Assembly: GCA_040007095.1 (NCBI GenBank)
Contig: JBDTVS010000220.1
Span: 1-6,468 of the forward strand
Direction: 5' to 3'
Source: JBDTVS01 sp040007095
GTDB lineage: Bacteria > Acidobacteriota > Vicinamibacteria > Vicinamibacterales > CAVVIG01
Length of the DNA stretch: 6,468 bases
Every line of letters begins with the position of its first letter. The stretch's first letter is position 1. A program made the translations under genes and the position numbers. The notes under the pieces were generated by a model, which saw only the letters and a list, made by a program, of their open reading frames with translations, was not told the origin of the DNA and ran no database searches. Positions 1 to 6,095 of the stretch are shown piece after piece.

Positions 1-131
1 CGGGCGCCGCGCGCCGGAAGCCGTGTACTAAATCGTCGAACGCAGGACACTAGCGGATTGCGCTTTCCGCCGTGTGGCAGCGGAAGCCCGCACGACCACT
101 CGGCCGAGCCAGCGCGGAGTGACGAGTCCGC
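1..131. other. Left-edge intergenic stretch with a possible gene tail and a hairpin
   Basis: No complete gene is visible here. In plus frame 2 the bases from the left edge read through nine codons (GRRAPEAVY) to a TAA stop at 29-31. This could be the C-terminus of a gene lying outside the window, but nine codons are too few to judge. An imperfect inverted repeat follows: TTCCGC at 65-70 pairs with GCGGAA at 80-85 around a 9-base loop, and a GC pair extends it past a bulged T. There is no T-tract, so it is only a weak candidate for a terminator of the upstream gene or a leader hairpin for the next one. GGAG at 116-119 lies 12 bases before the ATG at 132. Confidence 0.3.
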
Positions 132-1310
132 ATGGCCCTCGAGGTGGGCCCCTCGCTCCCGCCGAGGCGTGTCAAGATTGTCAAATCGCGATGGACACTC
201 GGCACGTTGGCGGACGCCATGGTGTGGACAGTCACTGAGTTCGGATTGCTCGTCGTACGATGTCTGCTGGCAGCCACTTTTCTGACGGCCGGTACCGCGA
301 AGCTCACGAACAGACGAGCAGCCATGCAGGCCCTGCGCGATTTTGGCGCGCCGCGGTTCGCACAGCCGCTGTTTCCCCTGCTGCCACCGGTGGAAATCGC
401 CGTCGGCGCAGGATTCCTGTTCGCCGCCTCCGCCTGGTACGCGGCGTGGGCGGCGGGCGGATTGCTCGTGATCTTCATCGCAGGCATTGCGGCCAATCTG
501 GCGCGCGGTCGGCAACCGCCCTGCAACTGCTTTGGCCAGTTGCGTGCCAAACCCATAGGTTGGCAGACGCTCGCGCGCAACGGCGTGCTGGCGGCGTGTG
601 CGACGTGGCTCATCGTCAGCGGACCGCCGCAGTCCGCCGCAGATCTATGGGTCCTGCTGAGTCGTCTCGACACCCGTGGGCAGAGGGTGGCGATGGTGCT
701 CGCGGCAGTGATCGTTGCAACCATCATGCACGTGCTCGGGCGAGAAGCGCAGGAACCGGCGCCTGAGACGGCGTTCGTCGACGAGCCAGAATCCGCCGGC
801 TCCCGGCATCGGGCGGCGCCAGTCGCCACGTTGGACGGAGGTGAGGTGGCGCCGGAGTGGGCGGCCCCGGAGAACGTGCTCACCGGGAACGGTTTGGCGA
901 TCGGCACGTTGGCGCCAGGGTTTGCCCTTCCAGACCTTGAGGGGCATCCGCATTCGCTCGACTCACTTCGAGCGTCCGGAAAGCCGGTTCTGCTCCTCTT
1001 CTCCAGTCCGCACTGTCAGTCATGCCAGGCATTGGCTCCCAAGCTGCCAGGCCTTGCTGCTTTGCACGAACACGCATTTCGCATGGTGGTCATCAGTCGA
1101 GGAAGCGTGCAGCAGAACCTCGTCGAGAAGGGGAAAGACCCGGGCCAGTTGTTGATACTGCTCCAGCAACAGGGCGAGGTGACGGACGCTTACGATTGCA
1201 CGTCGACACCGGCTGCGGTGCTCGTCGACGCCGACGGTGTGATCCAAAGCCCGCTCGCAGTTGGCGCACCCGCTATCACACAGTTGATCTCTTTACGATC
1301 GAAGCCGTGA
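132..1310 (+). CDS. MauE/DoxX-like membrane redox protein fused to a thioredoxin-like domain
   Basis: This 392-residue protein has two redox modules. Residues about 35-165 form a MauE/DoxX-type bundle of four hydrophobic helices (near 37-56, 80-100, 103-122 and 148-163) with the family's Cys-x-Cys-Phe-Gly signature, CNCFG, at 131-135. A further hydrophobic segment (186-202) leads into an acidic, Pro/Ala-rich linker. Residues about 253-390 form a TlpA/redoxin-like thioredoxin domain with CQSC at 295-298 and the expected cis-proline region STPAAVLVD (P360). In methylamine utilisation, MauE (membrane) and MauD (thioredoxin-like) are separate proteins needed to mature the disulfide-rich small subunit of methylamine dehydrogenase; here both functions appear joined. 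No methylamine dehydrogenase gene is in the window, so a general thiol-disulfide relay across the membrane is inferred, with unknown target. Start: ATG 132 has GGAG 12 bases upstream and an in-frame stop at 120-122. The in-frame ATG at 219, just before helix 1, is a credible alternative. The stop is 31 bases from that of the convergent dehydrogenase. Confidence 0.85.
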   Translation: MALEVGPSLPPRRVKIVKSRWTLGTLADAMVWTVTEFGLLVVRCLLAATFLTAGTAKLTNRRAAMQALRDFGAPRFAQPLFPLLPPVEIAVGAGFLFAASAWYAAWAAGGLLVIFIAGIAANLARGRQPPCNCFGQLRAKPIGWQTLARNGVLAACATWLIVSGPPQSAADLWVLLSRLDTRGQRVAMVLAAVIVATIMHVLGREAQEPAPETAFVDEPESAGSRHRAAPVATLDGGEVAPEWAAPENVLTGNGLAIGTLAPGFALPDLEGHPHSLDSLRASGKPVLLLFSSPHCQSCQALAPKLPGLAALHEHAFRMVVISRGSVQQNLVEKGKDPGQLLILLQQQGEVTDAYDCTSTPAAVLVDADGVIQSPLAVGAPAITQLISLRSKP

Positions 1311-1341
1311 TTCGCATACTGAGTCACGACGCTGCGATGCT

Positions 1342-2952
1342 CTACGGCAAGGCATAGGAGAACAGCGTGTTGCCGGCGGCAATCGCGACGTGCTGCCTGC
1401 CGTTGACGGCGTAGCTCATGGCGCCGGCGTTGACCTGGCCGCCGACCGAGGCGCGCCAGAGCAGGGCGCCGGTCTTCGCGTCGAGCGCCAGGAAGTACCC
1501 CTCCCGTCCGCCGCTGAAGACGAGGTCGCTCGCCGTCGCCAGCACGCCGCCCCACGTGATGTCGGTCATGCGAAATTCCCACTTCTTGTCCAGCGTCGCT
1601 GGATCGTAGGCGCGCACGACGCCGTAGGGTTCGGTGTCGTTGTTGTAGAACGGCACGAGGTTGGTCTGTCCCATGGCTGTCTGCCGATTGTTCGGCCCGG
1701 CGGCGCGCGGAAACTGCCCCTCGACGGCCACGGTGCCGGAGTTCTCCCAACTCGCGACGTAGTACCACCCGGTCCGCGGGCTGAACGCCGTCGGCGCCCA
1801 GTTGATGCCGCCGTGGACGTGCGGGTGAATCAGCGTGCCTTCGGGCGTCGGAAACTTCACGCGATTCGGCCGGCCTTCCGCGTTGAAGCCGTCGAGCCAG
1901 TTCGTCTTCACGAACGGCTTGCCCTTCAGGAACTCGCCCGTGGTGCGATCGAGAACATACATCACGCCGTTGCGATTCGCCCACAGCATCACTTTGCGCG
2001 CACGACCTTGCCACTGGACGTCGGCCAGCGTCGGCACCTGTGTCGAGTCGTAGTCGAGCTCGTCGTGAGGCGTGAACTGGTAGTACCACTTGAGCTTGCC
2101 CGTGTCCGCATCCAGCGCGACCACGCTGTCGCTGTACAGGTTGTCCCCCAGCCGGCTTCGGCCGTCCCAGTCCGGCGCCGGATTGCCGGTGCCGAAGTAC
2201 ACGAGGTTCGTCTCCGGATCGTAGGCCCCCGCATTCCACACCCCTGCACCGCCGGTCTTCCACGAGTCGCCGGCCCACGTGTCGTTGCCAGGTTCGCCGG
2301 CCGCGGGGATCGTGTAGAAGCGCCACGCCTCTTTCCCGCTCTTGGCATCGAACGCCGAGATGTAGCCGCGAATCGGGCCGTCGCCGCCGCCGGTACCGAT
2401 GATCACCTTGTCCTTGACGATCAACGGATTGTGCGTGATTGAGTAGCGCGCCTTGGCATCGGCGACGACGACGTTCCAGATGAGTTGACCACTTCTGGCA
2501 TCGACCGCGATCAGGTGCGCGTCGATCGTGCCCATGTACAGCGTGTTACCGAGGATCGCGACGCCCCGGTTCACCCGGCCGCAGCAGGGGCGCCCCTCGG
2601 GCGCGGGGGTGTAGTTGAACGTCCAGAACGGCCGGCCGGTGGCGGCGTCGAGCGCGACGATGTTGTTCGGCGCCTCGACGGTGTACATCACGCCGTCGAC
2701 GACGAGCGGCGTCGCCTCGAATTTTTCGAGCGACCGCGCCTGCCACACCCACTGAAGCTGCAGGTTCTTCACGTTCGCTGGCGTGATTTGCGTCAGCTCG
2801 CTGTAGCGCTGGTTGAAGGTCGTCCCCGAGTACGACAACCAGTTGTGCGGCTCACGATTCGCATTCAGGAGGCGATCGAACGACACCTGCGCGCCGAGCG
2901 TGGCGGCGGCCGCGACAACCAGCACAAGGATCCCGACACTGCGAAGCCTCAT
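1342..2952 (-). CDS. Secreted PQQ-dependent alcohol dehydrogenase-like quinoprotein, probable lanthanide type
   Basis: This 536-residue protein (numbered from ATG 2952) is an eight-bladed beta-propeller of the methanol/ethanol dehydrogenase class, which oxidises alcohols or aldehydes in the periplasm using pyrroloquinoline quinone. A hydrophobic N-terminus (about 5-22) ending near LGAQ is a signal peptide. Recognisable landmarks are the adjacent cysteines RPCCG (C123-C124), the PQQ-stacking Trp in VWNAGAYDP (W239), GTGNPAP with the metal-ligand Asn (N257), the catalytic Asp in HDELDYD (D300), and the Arg in ANRNGVMYVLDR (R327). Repeated blade motifs such as ALDAATGRPFW and ALDAKTGALLW occur throughout. 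D302, two residues after the catalytic Asp, is the extra acidic ligand typical of lanthanide enzymes (XoxF, PedH). The usual metal-binding Glu is replaced by Asp (D191). There is no C-terminal haem domain, so it is not a quinohaemoprotein; the cytochrome upstream is the likely acceptor. Start: ATG 2952 has GGAG nine bases upstream. A TTG at 2961, overlapping the cytochrome's stop as TTGA, is less likely because the same GGAG abuts it. Substrate cannot be told. Confidence 0.92.
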   Translation of the reverse strand: MRLRSVGILVLVVAAAATLGAQVSFDRLLNANREPHNWLSYSGTTFNQRYSELTQITPANVKNLQLQWVWQARSLEKFEATPLVVDGVMYTVEAPNNIVALDAATGRPFWTFNYTPAPEGRPCCGRVNRGVAILGNTLYMGTIDAHLIAVDARSGQLIWNVVVADAKARYSITHNPLIVKDKVIIGTGGGDGPIRGYISAFDAKSGKEAWRFYTIPAAGEPGNDTWAGDSWKTGGAGVWNAGAYDPETNLVYFGTGNPAPDWDGRSRLGDNLYSDSVVALDADTGKLKWYYQFTPHDELDYDSTQVPTLADVQWQGRARKVMLWANRNGVMYVLDRTTGEFLKGKPFVKTNWLDGFNAEGRPNRVKFPTPEGTLIHPHVHGGINWAPTAFSPRTGWYYVASWENSGTVAVEGQFPRAAGPNNRQTAMGQTNLVPFYNNDTEPYGVVRAYDPATLDKKWEFRMTDITWGGVLATASDLVFSGGREGYFLALDAKTGALLWRASVGGQVNAGAMSYAVNGRQHVAIAAGNTLFSYALP

Positions 2953-2965
2953 GACGTTCAACTCC
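2953..2965 (-). promoter_or_regulatory. Ribosome binding site and coupling junction between cytochrome and dehydrogenase
   Basis: On the minus strand this reads GGAG followed by TTGAACGTC and then the ATG at 2952. The GGAG lies nine bases before the ATG, which favours ATG over the TTG at 2961. The TGA stop of the cytochrome gene (2960-2958) falls inside this spacer, so ribosomes finishing the cytochrome would be at the dehydrogenase start. This points to co-transcription and translational coupling of the two genes. Confidence 0.6.
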
Positions 2966-3755
2966 GTCCCCGTAGAGATACGAGATAGCCGATCAGGTCG
3001 GCGATTTCCTGCGACGTCAAGCGATCGCGAAACGAGGGCATCGGTGAGGCGGCAAAGCCGTGCTCGCGTAGATCGCTCTTGTTGAACGACCGGAGTCGTT
3101 CGCTCAGATCGAGCATCTGAATGGTGAAGGTATCGTGCGTCAACAGGCGCCCGGTCACGGCCGAGCCGTCGCGCATCACGACGCGATAGAACCGGTTCGT
3201 CGCTTGTACGTCGACGTTCGGGTCGACGAGCGACTGTTCGATTTCGAGGGCGCCGCGCACCGCGCCGATCCTCGAGAGCTCCGGACCGATACCCGAACCC
3301 GCGCCGTTGACCCGATGACAGCCGAGGCAGCCGCCCTTGCCCTCGAAGATTGCCTGGCCGCGCGCGGCATCGCCTCGGACGGCGCCGCGGCCGGCGCCCG
3401 CGCGCACCGACGCCGCGCGGGCACGCAGATACGCGACGATTTTCTGCGCCTGCTCGACGGTCATGTTGCTCGGCGGCATCGGCGTGCCCGCAATCCCGGT
3501 GCGGATAATTCGAACCAGATCGTCGTCGGACATCTGGCGGCGGAATTGCCCGCGGCCAAGGTCGATGCCGGTGATCACATCGCCGTCAGGGCCGTGACAG
3601 TTCGCGCAGGTCTGGCGATACGCGCGCTCGCCGTCGAGGACGTCGGCGGCAGTCTCGTGCTGGGCGATGAACCTGGCCGGCGCGAGCAGCGCCAGCAGCA
3701 GGCCCAGCGCCGCCCTCATGAGAATCGACGTCGTGGGGCGCATTCGTGTGTCCAT
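2958..3755 (-). CDS. Secreted dihaem cytochrome c, probable electron acceptor of the PQQ dehydrogenase
   Basis: This 265-residue protein carries two covalent haem sites. After a signal peptide (hydrophobic 11-27, then APARFIAQH), the first class I cytochrome c domain has CANCH at 50-54 and a likely axial Met in GTPMPPSNM (M93). An Ala/Arg/Gly-rich linker follows (about 111-132). The second domain has CLGCH at 143-147, then VNGAGSGIGPELSRIG, DPN, a small beta-rich insert (FYRVVMRDGSAVTGRLL), and SPMPSF with a likely axial Met (M239). That second arrangement matches the Pirellula/Verrucomicrobium-type haem-binding module (TIGR02603-like). The protein should sit in the periplasm and carry electrons from the dehydrogenase encoded five bases downstream to a terminal oxidase; this role is inferred from operon order. 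The reading frame is open upstream to 3845, but ATG 3755 is preferred because it puts a normal signal peptide at the N-terminus and AGGA lies 11 bases upstream. ATG 3743 is also possible. Confidence 0.9.
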   Translation of the reverse strand: MDTRMRPTTSILMRAALGLLLALLAPARFIAQHETAADVLDGERAYRQTCANCHGPDGDVITGIDLGRGQFRRQMSDDDLVRIIRTGIAGTPMPPSNMTVEQAQKIVAYLRARAASVRAGAGRGAVRGDAARGQAIFEGKGGCLGCHRVNGAGSGIGPELSRIGAVRGALEIEQSLVDPNVDVQATNRFYRVVMRDGSAVTGRLLTHDTFTIQMLDLSERLRSFNKSDLREHGFAASPMPSFRDRLTSQEIADLIGYLVSLRGRS

Positions 3756-3843
3756 TCGCAAGGCAATCCTAACCTGGGAGACAGTGCGGCTGCCGGCTGA
3801 AGATCCTGTCGGCTTCACGGCCCGGAGGGGTAAGATACGCGCC
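3756..3843. promoter_or_regulatory. Divergent promoter region between the cytochrome operon and the exported unknown
   Basis: These 88 bases separate two start codons pointing outward and must hold promoters for both directions unless they lie inside the genes. Rightward, TAAGAT at 3831-3836 fits a -10 element and ends seven bases before the ATG at 3844, so transcription could start at or next to the start codon. GGAGGGG at 3824-3830 is 13 bases from that ATG, which is far for a ribosome binding site. Leftward, TAGGAT (minus strand, 3771-3766) also fits a -10 element and ends ten bases before the ATG at 3755; the same bases contain AGGA, so it may instead be a ribosome binding site. No convincing -35 element was found for either. 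Confidence 0.4.
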
Positions 3844-5064
3844 ATGAAACGAGACCGATTTCATCCAGGTGGTGCAGGTCTGGCGTCGCAACGCAGCCAG
3901 CGAGGATGCCTCGCGCGTCGAATGCAGCCAGACCTTCACCACGGGCTGCTGGCGCGCCTGTGTGTCGCGGTGCTCATCATCGCCTGTCTGCACGTGCCGG
4001 GCGGCGGCGCGAGCGCCCATCAGTCGGCGGCAGCGGGAACGCTGCCGAAATCGCTCAGCGACCGGGAGTTCTGGAATTTATCGAGGGACTCTTCGGAGCA
4101 GGACGGCTTTTTTCGATCCGACAACCTGCTGTCGAACGAAACGAGCTTTCAATACGTGATTCCGGATCTTGTGAAAACGGTCAAACCAGGGCGGGTCTAT
4201 CTTGGCGTCGGACCTGAGCAGAATTTCACCTACATCAGCGCGTTCCGGCCGGCGATGGCGATTATTCTCGACATCCGCCATGGCAACCTCGATGTGCAGC
4301 TCTTGTACAAGGCGATCTTCGAGCTGTCGACGGATCGGGCTGATTTCGTATCGCGCCTGTTTTCCCGCAAGCGCCCCGGGCGTCTGACAGCGAAGTCGAC
4401 CGATTCAGAGATCTTTGACGCGTTCCTGACCGCGGAAGGTGACAAGGCGCAGTACGAGGAGAATCTGCGGGTCATCGAAGACCTTCTCACGAAGAAACAC
4501 GGCTTCCCGCTGTCGGAGGGCGATCGTGAGGGCATCCGGTGGGCGTTCAGCAATTTCTACCGGTTTGGCCCTTCAATCAGCTACGGGTCGAGCCTGTCCG
4601 CAGGCGCTCCTCCGGCGATCGTTGGATCCACAGGCGGCGGCGGCCGCGGCAGCGGCGCGACCTACGCGGACCTGATGACCGCCGACGACGGACAGGGACA
4701 GCACCGCAGTTTCCTGGCGAATGAAGAGAACTTTGCCTACGTCAAGGACCTGGAGGAACGCAATCTAGTCGTGCCGGTCGTCGGCGACTTCGGCGGCGAC
4801 ACCGCGATCCGCGCGGTCGCCGGCTATCTGAAACGCATCGACGCGAGCGTGTCGGCGTTCTATCTGTCGAACGTCGAGCAGTTCCTGGAGCAGGACAACA
4901 AGTGGACCAAGTTCTGCGCGAGCGTGTCGACGCTCTCGCTCGATGACACGAGCGTGTTCATTCGATCCGGCCGCGGATCCAACGGATTCGGAGGCGGGGT
5001 GCAGAATTCATCGACGACACGGATCCTGGCCGATCTGCGACCGTGCCTGGCGGGCGCGCGTTAG
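3844..5064 (+). CDS. Exported protein of unknown function, LIC_10091-like with methyltransferase-like fold pattern
   Basis: I do not know a function for this 406-residue protein. It resembles from memory the conserved family named after Leptospira LIC_10091. A hydrophobic segment at about 35-49 followed by VPGGGASAH is a signal peptide or anchor, preceded by a long basic N-terminus. The mature part starts with FWNLSRDSSEQDGFFRSDN (77-94). It then has strand-turn patterns like a Rossmann methyltransferase: RVYLGVGPEQNF (117-128) in the place of the SAM-binding glycine loop, IILDIRHGN (140-148) with an acidic residue ending strand 2 (D143), and FYLSNVEQFL (339-348) where a motif IV would fall. 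A Gly/Ser-rich stretch (252-272) looks like a disordered loop. SAM is not expected outside the cytoplasm, so either the fold has another use or the N-terminus is misread. Start: ATG 3844 is the first plausible one after the divergent promoter; the frame is open back to 3667 inside the cytochrome gene. ATG 3925 would give a shorter leader to the same signal peptide. Confidence 0.8.
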   Translation: MKRDRFHPGGAGLASQRSQRGCLARRMQPDLHHGLLARLCVAVLIIACLHVPGGGASAHQSAAAGTLPKSLSDREFWNLSRDSSEQDGFFRSDNLLSNETSFQYVIPDLVKTVKPGRVYLGVGPEQNFTYISAFRPAMAIILDIRHGNLDVQLLYKAIFELSTDRADFVSRLFSRKRPGRLTAKSTDSEIFDAFLTAEGDKAQYEENLRVIEDLLTKKHGFPLSEGDREGIRWAFSNFYRFGPSISYGSSLSAGAPPAIVGSTGGGGRGSGATYADLMTADDGQGQHRSFLANEENFAYVKDLEERNLVVPVVGDFGGDTAIRAVAGYLKRIDASVSAFYLSNVEQFLEQDNKWTKFCASVSTLSLDDTSVFIRSGRGSNGFGGGVQNSSTTRILADLRPCLAGAR

Positions 5065-5164
5065 CCGCCCAGGGCCGATTGAGATCCTTTGGTTTGCGCG
5101 GAAGCCCGATCAGTCGACATGACCGGTCGGCCGTCCGTGCGAGCGGCTGCCGTCCGCTGCAACT
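5065..5164. other. Convergent intergenic gap with a weak hairpin
   Basis: One hundred bases separate the stop of the exported unknown (plus) from the stop of the His-rich hypothetical (minus). AGCGG at 5142-5146 can pair with CCGCT at 5154-5158 around a seven-base loop. There is no adjacent T-run on either strand, so I would not call a confident intrinsic terminator. Nothing else was recognised. Confidence 0.25.
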
Positions 5165-5812
5165 TCATGTCATCCGCCGCCTGGCCGCCGTAGGACGCCC
5201 TGTCGCTGCAAATGCCGCAGCTGCCGCAAGCTTGTGTTGCGCTTGCCAGGGTGGCCCGATCGATCGGCCCATCGCGTACAGCAAAGCATTGACGTCCTCG
5301 CGGCCGAGCGCCGCGGCCGCGTCGTGAAACACGCGCTGGCGGTCGTACCAATACACCGACCAGCCGCGCGCCTCGGCTGCGGTCGCGAGGGCCTCGCGAT
5401 ACATGACAGAGTCGGCGAAGGTCTGCGCTCGACTGTCGGCGATCCGCTCCTCGATCGTCGGCGGAAGCGTCGGGCACGCGCGGATGGCGATGCTCGCAAT
5501 CGGCACGGGCACTCCCGCGGCAAGCGCCTCGAGGCTCTCGCGTGCACCGCGCGCGGCGGCCGCTCGCACGCGCTCCACGAGCGCGACGGCGTCGGCGAGC
5601 GAAATCGCCCGCGCTCCAGGGGTGTTGAGGTAACGGCCCACCGCCCAGGACCCTTCGTGATGATGCGGGTGCGTCGGCAGATCGCGCTCGGTGAGGTTGA
5701 TGCGCCGGCGATCGAGGAGCTCGCCGGCGGGCGCGACAGTGACGAGCACTGCCGTGTTGCCGTTTTCGGCGACGCCGACGGTCGCGGCGCGCTCGGTTCG
5801 TCCTCTCGTCAC
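5165..5812 (-). CDS. Conserved-looking hypothetical protein with HPHHHE motif
   Basis: This 215-residue protein has no function I can name. The N-terminus (about 10-40) reads as a beta-hairpin, VGVAENGNTAVLVTV then GELLDRRRINL, which superficially resembles the first strands of RNase H-like or actin-like folds. A His cluster, THPHHHEGSW (47-56), follows and could bind metal. Then come a long Ala/Arg-rich helix (about 72-100), a hydrophobic strand VPIASIAIRACP (103-114), a helix ending in SVMYREALATAAEARG, a strand with WSVYWYDRQRVF (151-162), and an Ala-rich C-terminal helix. The alternation of hydrophobic strands and amphipathic helices, and its Trp/Tyr content, mark this frame as the real one; overlapping frames are Arg-rich. 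It appears cytoplasmic, with no signal peptide or membrane segment. The start is a GTG at 5812 with GAGG five bases upstream. It is convergent with the preceding gene and divergent from the Tat hydrolase, so it is probably transcribed alone. Confidence 0.7.
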   Translation of the reverse strand: MTRGRTERAATVGVAENGNTAVLVTVAPAGELLDRRRINLTERDLPTHPHHHEGSWAVGRYLNTPGARAISLADAVALVERVRAAAARGARESLEALAAGVPVPIASIAIRACPTLPPTIEERIADSRAQTFADSVMYREALATAAEARGWSVYWYDRQRVFHDAAAALGREDVNALLYAMGRSIGPPWQAQHKLAAAAAFAATGRPTAARRRMT

Positions 5813-6095
5813 GTCTCCCTCTCCATGACCCGCGCCGTGCGGCTGACGCGTCGCTCACTCGTGTCCGGATAACCAGTGGGGCAGACCGTCATCCCACGCC
5901 AGACGCGCAAGATTCGCAGCATAACGCCACCCGCTGCCGCTGTCATGCCTGCCAAGCCATGCACCGCGACCACTCCCTCATTCCGCCGGCCGGCGAAGCG
6001 GTGACACGTGTGTCCTGAGAGGCGCGAAGGAACGGACGTGACGTGGACCGCTGGTCGAGTAAACTCAGGCCAGTCATTTCCGGGAGGACGCGAAA
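5813..6095. other. Divergent intergenic region with a degenerate short repeat
   Basis: These 283 bases lie between two outward-pointing starts. Open frames across it (for example minus 5826-6198) are Arg-rich, cross the hydrolase start and look like chance. Two related segments lie 54 bases apart: one starting GTCATCCCACGCCA at 5888 and one starting GTCATGCCTGCCA at 5942. They resemble the GTCATNCC starts of dispersed intergenic repeats in many GC-rich genomes. A perfect 8-base palindrome, ACACGTGT, is at 6004-6011. A possible -10 element (TAAACT) lies at 6060-6065 before the hydrolase. No tRNA-like cloverleaf was found on either strand by eye. Confidence 0.35.
6083..6087 (+). promoter_or_regulatory. 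Strong ribosome binding site of the Tat hydrolase gene
   Basis: GGAGG lies eight bases before the ATG at 6096, the best-formed Shine-Dalgarno sequence in the window. It fixes the hydrolase start. The fit of the following residues to a twin-arginine signal supports the same choice. Confidence 0.75.

Noticed and set aside
1311..1341. Bidirectional terminator between the convergent fusion gene and dehydrogenase
   Set aside because: Only a four-base GCAT/ATGC pairing with a long loop is visible, with no T-run on either side.
1390..2442. Long plus-strand open frame of 350 codons antisense to the dehydrogenase
   Set aside because: It is rich in Arg, Val and His with no recognisable motif, and the opposite strand encodes an unmistakable PQQ dehydrogenase. 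High GC makes such antisense frames common.
3667..3843. N-terminal extension of the exported unknown back to 3667
   Set aside because: It would run antisense through the cytochrome's signal-peptide coding region and bury the signal peptide of the unknown about 95 residues in.
3756..3845. N-terminal extension of the cytochrome to 3845
   Set aside because: It would place about 30 polar residues before a good signal peptide and would overlap the divergent start; ATG 3755 is simpler.
5061..5858. Minus-strand open frame of 265 codons overlapping the HPHHHE hypothetical in another frame
   Set aside because: The product is dominated by Arg, Ala and Ser and overlaps the 3' end of the convergent gene, so it looks like a high-GC shadow.
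5234..5872. Plus-strand open frame of 212 codons opposite the HPHHHE hypothetical
   Set aside because: Its product is Arg-rich with no hydrophobic periodicity, while the minus frame shows alternating strands and helices and aromatic-rich segments.
6004..6011. ACACGTGT palindrome as an operator
   Set aside because: It is only eight bases, does not extend, and has no second copy nearby, so chance is adequate.
5813..6095. tRNA or small RNA gene in the divergent gap
   Set aside because: No set of cloverleaf stems, TTC-containing T-loop or CCA end could be assembled by eye on either strand.
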